A program made the position numbers and the translations under genes. 64,000 nt of DNA from Platanthera guangdongensis. Taxonomy: Eukaryota > Streptophyta > Magnoliopsida > Asparagales > Orchidaceae. Numbering within the stretch: the first letter of the stretch is position 1; each line of letters starts with the position of its first letter. The notes under the pieces were generated by a model, which saw only the letters and a list, made by a program, of their open reading frames with translations, had not been told where the DNA came from and did no database searches. Below are positions 11,580 through 22,089 of the stretch, in pieces. The stretch is taken from assembly GCA_039583875.1 (NCBI GenBank), contig CM077165.1, forward strand, positions 77,550,757-77,614,756. Reading direction: 5' to 3'.

Positions 11580-12035
11580 CGTCGATCTCCAGCCACAGGA
11601 AATTGTTGAACTCCGTTCGATGATTTTCCTTTCGTCGAACACAGGCACGTGAAAAATCGTCAAACGTCGTTCGACAATTTTCCTTTCGTCGATCACTGGT
11701 CACAGGAAAAATCGTCGAACGCCGTTCGACGATTTTCCTTTCGTCGAACCCAGGTCACGGGAAAAATTGTCGAACGTTATTCGACGATTTTGCGTTAACC
11801 ACAGGCTACAGGAAAACGTCGAACTCCGTTCGATGATTTTGCATAAAACACCGGACACAGAAAATCGTCGAACTCAGCTCGACGATCCTCGCCGAACTCA
11901 GGCAACCGGAGATCGTCGATCTCAGTTCGACGATCATCGTCGAACTCAGGTCGACGATCTTCGTCGATCTCAAGCAACCAGAGATCGTCGATCTCAGTTC
12001 GACGATCTTCGTCGAACTCAGGTCGACGATCTTCG
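11580..12035. repeat. Hairpin array CGTCGAAC...GTTCGACG in X LTR
   Basis: About nine units have the pattern ATCGTCGAAC, three to four variable bases, then GTTCGACGAT, with some arms carrying paired changes. Because the TATA-like stretch lies upstream on the minus strand (12781-12794), this array would be transcribed as part of R-U5. The peptide repeats encoded here in several frames are artefacts of the array. Confidence 0.85.
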
Positions 12036-12780
12036 TAGAACTGGCTGTATTGATTACACCTCAATCCCGAACAACCACCTTCATTTTTGACCAATCCTCT
12101 TAGCCTAATTTGATCCTATTACTCGCAAAGTAAGTATGAAAACCCACTGCTACTAGTTCTAGGGCTGATAGGCTTATTACTACACAAACCGAGGTTAACA
12201 AGGAACAATTTGATAAAAACAAACAAAACTACAGCAACCCGGCCAGAAATTTGAGTTTCAGAACTTGAGATAATGCAAAAAAAGGAAACATGAAGGAGCA
12301 TTTATGGTTTAAGATCCCCATGACTTTGACGAAAAAAAACAGAGCAACATAAGCAAATCTCGGGAAATCATGAATGATTACAGCCAATATGACCATGAAA
12401 AGGAGAGGAAAACTTGGCAAAGGTAGGAGCACCACTTGCCTCAAATTCCAGTGATTTATCTTGCACATCCCTTCCTCTCTCTCTCGGCTCCAGCCGCAAC
12501 AGCAACTAACAGGATTCTAAAGTTTTAATGGCGGAGAAGGATCAAACCAGAAATTCCGAGACCCCTAGAAACACCATGAAAATTGAATCTCTTATCGTAG
12601 GAATGAAGATCTAGGTGAGAGTAATCCAAATCCGCTTTCGGAATCGAATTCCGTCCACTAACGCTCCCAGAATTGGCGTCTGAAGGGTAGCAGGGTTGGC
12701 GATTTTTCTTCCTCTCGAACAGGCAACGGTTATACTCTCACGGAAGGAGACGATGAAAAGTCTGGATTTTGTCTTGAGAC

Positions 12781-12794
12781 TATATATATATACA
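12781..12794 (-). promoter_or_regulatory. TATA-like element of X LTR
   Basis: An alternating TA tract, read on the minus strand, lies about 440 bases from the LTR start. It is the only strong TATA candidate seen in this LTR. Confidence 0.45.
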
Positions 12795-13248
12795 TGGACA
12801 CGCCTTATCAGCCCTAACAGACACCTAAAAGCCACTGGATTCCTTCAAGCTTTATCAATTAATTATTAGCATCCATTATTATTAACACACTCAAAACGAC
12901 GCGAAAACCGAACCATCTCGGAATCCGACGAATTTCACACCGTAGTTAATTACATATGTTATGAACGCAATGACGAAGTCGAAATCACCTTTCGACGAAC
13001 AAAACTCGGGTTATCACTACCCGAAGCCAAAACACAAGAATCCCCGAGAGGCCTCACCGGTCACCAACACAGACCCGGCTTGCTAGGGGATCTTGCCAAA
13101 AAGGCTGCCAACAACCACACAAGGAACCTAAAGAGCTAAAACCATGCTCTAACAAACGGCACATGCCGGAAATGCGTCAACGTAATGCCCAACGAGAATT
13201 AAATAATCGCAGAAAAATCGAGGGCGTTATAAGGTGGGGTATTATAAT

Positions 13249-13260
13249 TTGGTATCAGAC
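13249..13260 (+). other. G2 primer-binding site
   Basis: GGTATCAGAC with a preceding TTT, two to three bases after the degraded LTR end GGGGTATTATA. It differs from the usual initiator-Met site by a missing GC near the end. Confidence 0.7.
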
Positions 13261-13472
13261 TTCTAGTTTTGGTCAGACTTAAAATGAATTCGTGGACGAA
13301 TTCTTTTTAAGGGGTGGTGAGCACATGTGTGTGTGTCATCGTTATAACATCAAAAGAACCCGTGAATGTCCACTTAGGAATGAAAACACACGTGTTTGAG
13401 GAACCTGCGTGTTCCTATAATTGTTTTTTGCAATTTTGTATGGTCGCTTAACGGTGTTTTGTACAACTATAG

Positions 13473-14429
13473 GTGACCAGAAGCAGTGCTGGGCCGTCAG
13501 AACATCTGGATTCTGAGGATTATAGTGCACCTCGTGACATACCTACAACCCTTCACTCCGCTGAAACCATAAGAATGGTGGTGGAAGCAGTGTTCGCTGC
13601 GATTGGTGCACAAAATGAAAGACGTCTGCAGTCCACTATTTTTGAAGTAACTCCAACACCGGGTGGTTTGATGGAGCAAACAACATTTATAGGACCTTTG
13701 GGGCAGCAGTTGAACATGCTTTTAGTGCAGGGTACGCACTCAGTTGAGGAATATTTGCAAGTGTTTCTGATGATAAGACGCTACCCGGGCTCTAAAGTGG
13801 AGAGCGAGCAGTCTATGGTTGATAGGTTTTATAATGGCCTGCGCGGCGAATTACGAGTTTTGCTGCTATGACCAAAATTATTGGGATTCTGAGCCTTGGT
13901 GGAATTAGCTAGATGTTTGGAAGTGGATTTGGCAAAAGTCAATCGGACGTCGGAGTTCAGGGTACTAGACTTCCCAGATTCTGCAAAGTCTGCATACCGA
14001 AGGAGGAGGAATAAGAAGTCTAAAATATCTACTGGTCAGGCTCCATATAGTTGTTTTAATTGTGGCAAGGAATGGCACTTTGCCAGAGATTGTCGGAATG
14101 GTGCTCAGAAGTTAAAGAAAGTTATGTCTGGAGCAGGTATAGGACAAAGTGTCAGAGATATGAATCGAATCCAAGGAAGCAAAGACTTGGATATGCAGAA
14201 GACGTAGTTCAAAATGCCTTACTCCTCAAAGTCTGCGTACCGTAGGTGGTATAAGAAGGCTAGGACTTCGGGTCCAGCTCCTTCTTCTGGTGCTTTTGGG
14301 ACGACTACAGGTCGAACCCCAGGCGCATGCTTTAATTGTGGAACGTCGGGGCACTTTGCCCAAGACTGCTGGAGCGGATGCCCTAAGTCCGAGAAGAAAC
14401 ACGTTGTCGTGATGACAGGTATGGCTTAA
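13473..14429 (+). pseudogene. G2 gag, core deleted, zinc knuckle duplicated
   Basis: The first 133 codons (13473-13871) keep the N-terminal region and the VEEYLQVF...FYNGLRGELR segment. They lack the FHPPSFKG-to-FLKRYIP core seen in G1, an internal deletion. After stops near 13869-13895 the same frame resumes. It contains two CCHC knuckles, CFNCGKEWHFARDC (near 14052-14093) and CFNCGTSGHFAQDC (near 14331-14372), separated by a stop at about 14205. The two knuckle blocks share an upstream SAYRR motif, so the second looks like a tandem duplication of about 280 bases. Gag of this copy cannot be functional. Confidence 0.8.
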
Positions 14430-14559
14430 AGTTATAATAGTTTAGCTTTAAATACTTGTTGCCCTTGTGCATGTTAGCTTAGAACTGTTTGTGCTAAGCT
14501 TTGTTCTGATTTTCGATTAATTCGGCAAGAGCACCGTTCGCTTAGGGAGCTTCGCATTC

Positions 14560-14859
14560 CCTTTTGATTAAAGGATTTGTATTGCGCGTCAGAGTACCTC
14601 CTTCGATGGCAAAAGACAAATTGGATGCGTTGTTATCTAATGATGCTCATTGCGCGCGAGTAGAATCTGTTGCGTTCAGGTGCAGATTGGGAGTCAATAC
14701 TTTGACTTACAAGCATCGTTATTACTGCCATGGGAGCTCGACGTAATCTTTGGTATGGACTGACTCTTGGAGCAGCAAGCATACATGATCGAAATCGCAA
14801 GAAAGTCAAGTTGGGAACTGGTCGTGAGACGACATTTGTTGGCATGAAAGGGGTCGAGC
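14560..14859 (+). pseudogene. G2 protease remnant
   Basis: Only the C-terminal part is recognisable: ELDVIFGMD followed by a stop where Trp is expected, then LLEQ, near 14738-14775. The DTGA/DSG active-site segment cannot be found between the second zinc knuckle and this point. The catalytic half is therefore deleted or mutated beyond recognition. Confidence 0.6.
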
Positions 14860-15855
14860 ATGACATTGGTGTCTGCTCTTCAGATGGTTAAGGTGGTTCG
14901 GTGTGATGCCAAACCGGTCATACACTCTTCGTATCGGTTAGCGCCTAAGGAGATGGCGGAGCTGAAGGTGCAACTTCAAGAGTTGCAGGAGAAAGGTTAT
15001 GTGCGTCCAAGTTCGTCGCCTTGGAGCACACCGGTCCTCTTTGTTAAGAAGAAGGACGGGAGATTGAGAATTTGTATTGATTACCGAGAACTAAACAAGT
15101 TGACAGATAAGAACAAGTACCCGATCCCAAGGATTGATGATCTATTTGATCAGTTAGTCGGGTCGACAGTGTACTCAATGTTGGATCTCAAGTCCGGTTA
15201 CTATCAGTTGAGAATAAGGGAGAGTGATATCCCTAAGATGGCATTCAGTACGAGATACGGGCATTACAAGTTTATGGTCATGCCGTTTGGGCTGTTGAAT
15301 ACGCCGTCAGTGTTCATGGATTTGATGAACAGAACTTTCAGGGAATACTTAGACCACTTTGTGATCGTCTTCAACGACGACATTTTGGTGTACTCACAGA
15401 GTGAGGAGGATCACTTCAGGCATCTGCACTTGGTATTGGAGACGCTGAGGAGGAATCAATTGTATGTCAAGTTCTCGAAATGCGAGTTTTGGTTGTCGTC
15501 AGTGGCGTTCCTCGGTCATATTGTTAGTGGAGAGGGCATTGTAGTGGATCCGGCGAAGATTGTTGCGATACGAGAGTGGCCTGTGCTTTCTACGGTAGCG
15601 GAGGTCCGAAGTTTTCTTGGGCTTGCCGGCTATTACAGGCGCTTCGTGGAGAACTTCTCGCGGATAGCATTACCTCTCACGACTTTGACGTGGAAGGAGC
15701 AGAAGTTCGTTTGGACGCCGGAGTGCGCACGAGCTTTTGAGGAGTTGAAGTGTCGGTTGACCACGGCGCCTGTGCTGAGTACGTCGAGTGGGACCGAAGG
15801 TTTTGAAATCTACAGCGACGCTTCGGGCAGTGGTTTGGGATGCGTGCTACTGTAG
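14860..15855 (+). pseudogene. G2 reverse transcriptase
   Basis: 331 codons cover the whole reverse transcriptase: [11 protein letters not shown], the VRPSSSPW segment, [10 protein letters not shown] and the catalytic region. The catalytic box reads FNDDILVYS, with Asn where G1 has Ile (FIDD). The two aspartates are kept. The frame ends at a TAG (15853-15855) inside the start of RNase H, where G1 has Gln in LVQHG. This fits a CAG-to-TAG change. Confidence 0.93.
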
Positions 15856-16200
15856 CATGGAAGCGTTATAGCGTACGGCTCGAGTCAGCTGCACGAGAGG
15901 AATTATCCGATCCATGACTTGGAGTTAGCTGCCGTGATTTTTGCCTTGAAGCTGTGGAGGCACTACTTGTATGGGGTAAGGGTCTATATCTATACCGACC
16001 ATAAGAGCCTGAAATATTTGTTGGATCAGAAAGATCTGAACATGCGGCAGCGTAGGTGGATGGCGTTCCTGCGGGACTATACATTCAAGATCCACTACGT
16101 GCCTGGGAAAGGCAATGCGGTTGCGGACGCGTTGAGTCGCAGGGCCCCAGCTCAAGCCAATTGGATATCGGTCCATGACGAGCGGTTGGTTCGGTAGTTG
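15856..16200 (+). pseudogene. G2 RNase H
   Basis: Same frame as the reverse transcriptase, resuming after the TAG at 15853. It shows [23 protein letters not shown] and VADALSRR, and ends with a TAG at 16195-16197. The segment corresponding to G1 RQLKPHERN is three residues shorter (SQLHERN), a small in-frame deletion. Confidence 0.9.
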
Positions 16201-16233
16201 GAGGCGTTGGAGATCTCTTGCGTAGACAAGCAA

Positions 16234-17412
16234 TAGAGTGCTGAAGCGCTATTGAACTGGACGGAAGTTCAGTATGACCTGGTTGATCGGATTCGGCAGG
16301 CTTTAGATGTGGATAGCAGCATGAAGCAGCTCATAATAGAGGCTCTGGATGGGTCAAATTCCCAATATGAGGTTGTGGATGGATTGCTTTGTAAATACGG
16401 TCGTCTGTGCGTCCCGAATGTGGGCACTTTGCGGGTCGAATTGTTGTACGAGGCGTATTATACCAAGTACACGATTCACCCGTGGAGCACGAAGATGTAC
16501 CGCGATGTGAAGAAATTGTTCTGGTGGCCAGGACTGAAGAAGAATATGAAATTGTACGTGGCGAAGTGTCAGACATGCGCCTTGGTGAAGGCGGAATGCC
16601 AAAAGCCGGGAGGATTCTTTAAGTCCTTGCCTATTCCGGACTGGAAGTTTGACGACATCACCATGGACATTGTGCACGGGTTGCCAAGGTCGCAAAAAGG
16701 GAACAACGCCATTTGGGTGGTCGTAGATCATATAACGAAGGTGCAGCATTTTATTCCGTATAGGAAGGATGATCCAGTTGAGAAATTGGCAAAGTTATAT
16801 GTGGACAACATAGTACGGCTTCACGGTGTGCCCCGCAACATTGTGAGTGACCGAGATGGGCGGTTCACGTCCAATTATTGGAGGCTGGTGCAGCAGATGT
16901 TGGGTACAAAGCTGAGTTTCAGCACAGCCTTTCATCCGTAGACGGATAGGCAGACCGAGAGGGTCAATAGGACAATGGAAGACATGCTTCACATGTACGT
17001 CCTGGATTTTGGAAAGCAGTGGGAGGACCACTTATACTTGGTGGAGTTCGCGTACAACAATAGCTACCAGGCGAGCATACAAATGGCGCCCTTCGAGACC
17101 CTTTATGGTAGAAGATGTCGCATGTCGTTGTCTTGGTTGGAAACGGGTGAGTCAAAGTTGTACAAACGCCAAGAGGTGGAAGATGCTACATCATTGGTTC
17201 GAATGATTCGGGAAAGGTTGCTAATTGCTCAAGACCGCCAGGCTAAGTACTATGATGCCAAGCACAGGAACATAGAGTTCGCTGTTGGAGACTGGGTGTA
17301 CTTGAAGATCAAACCGTTCAAGGGTGTCTCGCGGGTGCGGTGCTTAAAGAAGCTAAGCCCGAGGTACCTTGGACCGTTTGAGGTTCTGGAGCGGATTGGT
17401 GAAGCAGCTTAT
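16234..17412 (+). pseudogene. G2 integrase, truncated by copia insertion
   Basis: It carries the zinc-binding region (H...IHP, then CQTC), the catalytic motifs DIVHG and VSDRDGRF, then FHP followed by TAG at 16939-16941 where Gln is conserved, then ERVNRTMEDML with the catalytic Glu. The C-terminal GDWVYLKIKPF segment is present. Coding homology stops at GEAAY (about 17411), where the copia LTR begins with TGTTGGG. A stop at 16234-16236 separates this part from RNase H. Confidence 0.92.
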
Positions 17413-17561
17413 TGTTGGGTACATTGGTTTAAATGTACCTGATTTGAAGAAGCCTCACCCAACTCAATGATATACATCAAAATGTATTTGATGTGTTTTG
17501 AGTTTACTTGTGCAGGTTAAGTATTTGCAGGAAATGATGAAAAAAGTTTCTAAGTCCATGT

Positions 17562-18475
17562 GTCGACACCCAGAGGGAAAGTGTCGACACTTAAGAAGCC
17601 TTGTGTCGACACCCAGGCAAGCAGTGTCGACACTTGGAGTCATTGTGTCGACACCAGGGATGCAAAGTCGACACCAGACAGAAAGTGTCGACACAAGGAG
17701 CTGTGTCGACACTCAGTGAAGACAAGTGCAGTGAAGCAGTGTCGACACTTAGCAGTTGTGTCGACACCCAGAGAAACTGTGTCTACATCAGAAAGTGTCG
17801 ACACTTGGAGGCTGTGTCGACACTCAGCAAAAGTCAGCAGAGACTAAGTACAAGTGTCGACACCCAGAACAGTGTGTTGACACACAGCAGAGGAGTCAAC
17901 ACTTGAAGAAAGTGTCGACACAAGGAAGAATGTGTCGACACTCAGCTGAAGACTCAACACTTGAAGAAAGTGTCGACACAAGGAAGAATGTGTCGACACT
18001 CAGCTGAAGACTCAACACTTGAAGAAAGTGTCGACACAAGAAAGAATGTGTCGACACTCAGCTGAAGACTCAACACTTGAAGAAAGTGTCGACACAAGGA
18101 GCTGTGTCAACACTTAGCAAAGTTCAAGAATATTCTAAGTACAAGTATCGACACAAAGGAGATGTGTCGACACTCAGCAAAAGTCTCAACAGAAGAAGAA
18201 TGTGTCGACACAAGGAGCTGTGTCGACACTCAGCAAGTTCAACACATGAATATGTGTCGACACAAAGGTGTTGTGTCGACACTTAGAAGAATTCAGCAAA
18301 ATACTGAAGTATAAGGACTTGTATCGACACACATTATCAGTGTCGACACATGAAGAAGAAGCAGTGTCGAGATATAAAATCTACAACACAAGGAGTTGTG
18401 TCGACACCTTGTAGGCTAGTGTCGACACTTAGACAACTTGTGTCGACACTTAGTCTATAAGTGTCGACACTTAAA
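17562..18475. repeat. GTGTCGACAC palindrome array in C1 U3
   Basis: By eye about 29 exact copies of the 10-bp perfect palindrome GTGTCGACAC plus several one-mismatch copies, in roughly 910 bases. Spacing is irregular. A higher-order repeat of about 59 bases occurs three to four times between 17890 and 18110. The array ends about 150 bases upstream of the TATA box. Confidence 0.95.
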
Positions 18476-18627
18476 GACAGACAGTCTCGACACTTTCAGA
18501 CAGTTACAGAATTTTCAAGAACTGACTGGATGAGTTGACAGCTGCCATTCCAGCCGGTCTACTGCACCTGTCAGAGTTGTCAGAAATCAGTTATGAACCG
18601 GACCAGCCGGTTACCATGAAGAAGGCC

Positions 18628-18635
18628 TATAAATA
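18628..18635 (+). promoter_or_regulatory. C1 LTR TATA box
   Basis: TATAAATA followed by GG, about 900 bases before the LTR end and downstream of the palindrome array. It is the best match to a plant TATA box in the LTR. Confidence 0.7.
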
Positions 18636-19533
18636 GGCTTATACAGTCTACAGAAACTGTTGTTGAAGTTGTTGATTGAACACAAGTACAAGTGATCAAT
18701 ATAAAAAGAAGATCTAGCTATTCCCTGAAGAATCTAGTGAAGATCTAAGAAGTTGGAGAGAGAGAGCTCCATCCAAGAAGTCAGCCGTTGGAACCAGGCT
18801 GAGAATAAGGGTTCAGATTTGTTCTGAATCTTAAGTAGCAGAGGTCAAGGATCAACTGCAGAGGAGGTCAATCTTATTGAGTTCTACATTCAAGAAGCTT
18901 TGAAGAAAGCCAAGTCAGATTGATTTTAGCTGAGTTCTTCTAATAACTCATCAAGAAACTCACAACTCTTCTCTCTTTTCTCAGAGTTGTTGAGTTACAA
19001 TTTTTGTATTCATTTTATCTTGTAGGATCCTTAGGGATCTGAGTCTTGCAAGCCTGTAATTATAAAGGCTGAGTGTAGGGCTTGAGTGCCTGAGTGTAGG
19101 AGATTGAAATCTCTGTGTGTAGGCCTGTTGTGGCTGAGTGTAGGTCTTGGTGGCTGAGTGTGGGCCTTGGTGGCTAAGTGTAGGCTTTGTGAAGAAGCTG
19201 AGTTGTAGGGCCTTGGGCCTGAGGTGTAGGAACCTATGTTGTGGGTTCTGAGTGTAAGATCTGAGGATCTGATATAGTGGAGAAGTTGGGCCGAATCTAG
19301 TACACTGCTAGATAGGCGAAGGGGGAAAGTGGGTGTACCCAAACCTTGGGGAACCACTATAAAACTGTGTGTCTACTGTGTGCTGTGGAATTCTGTGATT
19401 GTTGAATGTGTGCTGTGATAAAGTAGATAGAATTCTGTGTTAGATTCTGTATTCTGTCTTAAAAAGTTAAAAAGATTCAAGTCACCTATTCACCCCCCCC
19501 CCCTCTAGGTGTTTAGGTACAATATCTTTCAAG

Positions 19534-19546
19534 TGGTATCAAAGCG
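19534..19546 (+). other. C1 primer-binding site
   Basis: TGGTATCAAAGCG, one mismatch from the initiator-Met complement, immediately after the LTR. Confidence 0.88.
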
Positions 19547-19636
19547 AGGTTAATCAAAAAGGACATAACTGTCTGAGTAGATCATGTTGGCAGATTCAGT
19601 CTAAGTCAAATTACAGAATCAAGAAAATCAAGAACT

Positions 19637-21460
19637 ATGGGTTCCACTGAGAATCATAAGGAATTGGGATCCATGAAGCTACCCATTTGCAGAAAGGAAA
19701 TCTTTGGCATTTGGAAGGAAAGGGTGAGACTGTTTATGTAAGCCTCAGACCCTAGGATTTATATCACAGTGAAAGAAGGGCCATATGTGCCCATGAAGGT
19801 TTCAGTCTTAGATGCCAATCAGAGAACACCTAAGGATTTCTCTGAAATGACAAAGTATGAGATTGTTCTAGCCACTATGGATAAGAGGGCTCAAAATATC
19901 ATTGTGAGTGTCATAGATGATACTACTTTTCAGAATTTGATATACTGTAAGACAGCTAAAGATATGTGGGATACTCTTATTGTGTATATGGAGGGTTCTG
20001 AAGAAGTGAGGCAAGACAGAAAATCCTTGCTCAACCAAGAATATGAAAGTTTTAGACAAGGTAAAGCTGATAGCATAACTGAATGCTATAAAAAGTTCTA
20101 TAGGATTGTGAATGAGCTTATGTCCTATGGAAGAGAGTTCAGTAATTATGAGCTCAATGATAAGTTTCTAAGGTCCCTAACAAAAGATTGGGACACCAAG
20201 ATCTGTGTCATTAGGGAAATGGCAAAGTTAGCAGAAATTCCTCCACCAACACTGTTTGGCAAACTGCTATCCTATGAAATGCAGTTAATGGTGAGGAAAG
20301 AAGAGGAGAAATCTACAAGAAATGAATATAAAGAAAGGACAGTGGTCTTCAAAACAGAAGCCCCCAGAAAGTACAGAAGTAAGTCACCAACTCCACCACC
20401 AAAAGTACCTGAAACTGAGTCAGATGAGTCAGCAAGTAGAAAGTCTGAAAGCAGTGAAAGTGATGAGGACTTTGTTGCATTCACAAGACATTTCCAGAAG
20501 TTCTTAAAGAAGAAACAGTGGAGTACAAGGCCATCTACTTCACAGGGAAAAGAAGATTATTATCAGAATAAAAAGTCTTCAAAGAAAGACAGGAAAAAGA
20601 CTAAGTCTAGCAAAGCAACTCTTTCAAAAATAGTATGCTATTGCTGTAATAGACAAGGCCATGTTGTTGCTGATTGTCCAGAAAAAAGGAAGGAGTCTAG
20701 TGATAAGAAAAAGACTCAATACAAGGGCAAGAAGGAAAAGTCATTTGTTGCCAAAAAGGATAAGAGTCTGTCAGATATTTCTTCATCAAAAACTGAGTCA
20801 GATGCTGAGGCATATATAGGGCTGTTTGCTGAGGAAAAAGAAGAAGAGTTCATTCAGATCATGAACTCTATATATGAACAAGAGGACAGTCAGTGCCAAG
20901 GACTAATGGCATTGACAGAAAGTGACAAAATCCTGGAGCAGCCAGGACCTAGTAAGGTACAACATTGTTCTTTAGTTCAATTTCTTGTGCCAGTACAGAA
21001 TCAGATTCATCATCATCAAGTGATGAGAGTGCATCTGAGTCTGAAGAGGATATTCATCAGTTGATAGATGAATATAAAGTTCTGTTGCAAGCTTATAAGA
21101 AGAGCAAGTCCCTAGCCAAAAGTCAGGCAAAGGAAATTGCTAATCTCAAAGCTGCTGCAACTGATTTGAGAAGTTGTTTGATCAAAAGCTTAATGAGATA
21201 GCCAGACTGAAGCACATAACTGTGATTCAGATGGGGACTATATCATTTAAGAATGATCAAATCAAGAGTCTGGAGATTAATCTTCAGAAGGGAGAAAGAC
21301 TAGTTGCTAGGTTTTCTAAACCTAAGTCAGTTCTACCCTTAATTGATGAATTTGTTCATCACAAAGGTAAAGCTGGACTGGGATTTACTAAACCTGCTAG
21401 GACTGTTCAGTCCAAGTCCAAGTCCAAGGGCAAGCCCCAACTCTCAACAAGTCAGCTGTA
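19637..21460 (+). pseudogene. C1 gag (two zinc knuckles follow long linker)
   Basis: The likely start is the ATG at 19637; a TAA at 19739 interrupts after 34 codons. The frame is then open to about 20960, with the copia Gag core (YEIVLATMDKRA, KDMWDTL, LLNQEYESF), an acidic/Ser-rich linker and a first knuckle CYCCNRQGHVVADC. Past 20965 the likely frame shifts to a Ser/Glu-rich segment and then, near 21175, to another phase (NEIARLKHITV...). The long charged linker and a second knuckle before protease are features of Sirevirus Gag. Function would be particle assembly and RNA binding. Confidence 0.87.
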
Positions 21461-21479
21461 GATAAAACAGCTAAGACTG

Positions 21480-22041
21480 TACCTAAGCAAAGGTACAATA
21501 AGTTTGAGTGTTGGTGTTGTGGCAAGGTAGGCCACTTTGCAATGGACTGTTGGCACAATGCTAGTGCCAAAGTGAGTAGCAAACTGCCTGTTGGAAAACC
21601 TGCAGGTAGCTTTGTTAGGAAGCAAACTAACCAGTACCAAGGACCAAGAATTCTTTGGGTTCTAAGGTTCACTAATCTGTTTTGCAGGTGAGTCCAAGTG
21701 GCCATGCCCCAATATGGTACTTGGACAGTGGATGTTCCAGACATATGACTGGAACAAGGGGTTTACTAAAGGACTACACACCTATCAAGGATGGTCCAAA
21801 AGTCACCTTTGGTGGTTCTGAAAAAGGGATCATCAAGGGTTTTGGTAACATATCTAACTCCTATATTACAATTACTCAAGTGGCCTATGTTAAAGGTTTG
21901 AAACATAACCTTATTAGTATAAGTCAATTGAGTGATGTAGGATATGACATCTCATTTGTGAAAGATGGTTGTCATATCAGGAGGTCAAATGATCAAGAGA
22001 TCATTTTGACTGGTTATAGAAAAAGGAATGTCTATGCTTAG
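21480..22041 (+). pseudogene. C1 second zinc knuckle and protease
   Basis: The second knuckle CWCCGKVGHFAMDC lies near 21510-21551. Protease follows, with WYLDSGCSRHMTG (active-site DSG) near 21716, and the typical VTFGGSEKGIIKG and GLKHNLISISQL segments. The frame is open from 21682 to 22041. A stop separates the knuckle from protease near 21688. Confidence 0.9.
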
Positions 22042-22089
22042 ACATTATGGTGAGAACAATGGTTCTCAATATGTCTTGTAGCTGATGAG

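Larger units (their letters stand above)
9525..13231 (-). mobile_element. X: minus-strand LTR retroelement, 5' LTR and leader only
   Basis: A 2988-bp LTR (10244-13231) ends on the minus strand in TTGTGACA and is followed by an initiator-Met primer-binding site. About 690 bases of internal leader then run to 9525, where G1 is inserted. No gag or pol is visible, because the rest of X lies beyond G1, outside the window. The start reads TATAACGCCC, probably a mutated TGTAACGCCC. The element is inserted 15 bases before the end of the 5' LTR of G2. Confidence 0.75.
10244..13231 (-). repeat. X 5' LTR (2988 bp)
   Basis: Bounded by TGTCACAACC at 10244 (plus strand) and GCGTTATA at 13231. It contains a duplicated segment near 11328-11403 (AGCCCGTATCTGGGA, twice), a hairpin array at 11580-12035 and a TATA-rich stretch at 12781-12794. 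Only one copy is in the window, so the limits rest on the primer-binding site and on the flanking G2 sequence. Confidence 0.7.
13232..17412 (+). mobile_element. G2: older Ty3/gypsy chromovirus, interrupted at both ends
   Basis: A plus-strand element related to G1 but clearly a different family. Only the last 15 bases of its 5' LTR remain (13232-13246), cut by X. Gag, a damaged protease, reverse transcriptase, RNase H and integrase follow in one dominant frame. At 17412 the integrase is cut by the copia LTR, just after GEAAY, so the chromodomain region and 3' LTR are missing. The frame carries many stops, making it the oldest element in this nest. Confidence 0.9.
17413..19531 (+). repeat. C1 5' LTR (2119 bp)
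   Basis: Starts TGTTGGGTAC right at the break in G2 integrase and ends CTTTCA two bases before the primer-binding site. U3 holds the palindrome array and a TATA box. The R-U5 part holds G/T-rich GAGTGTAGG repeats (19070-19200) and a C run near 19492-19502. Only one copy is visible, so the ends rest on these junctions. Confidence 0.85.

Noticed and set aside
11767..12094. ORFs encoding repeated DDLRRTQV-like peptides.
   Set aside because: By-product of the X hairpin array, no start context and no homologues known to me.
10819..13000. tRNA or rRNA genes anywhere in the window.
   Set aside because: No cloverleaf or conserved rRNA block was recognised by eye. The tRNA-like matches are retroelement primer-binding sites.
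17560..18286. ORFs full of VSTQG/CRHSA-type repeats.
   Set aside because: Translation of the GTGTCGACAC array in three frames.
17562..18475. CRISPR-like regularly spaced palindromes.
   Set aside because: Repeat is only 10 bp, spacing is irregular, spacers are themselves similar, and the context is a plant LTR.
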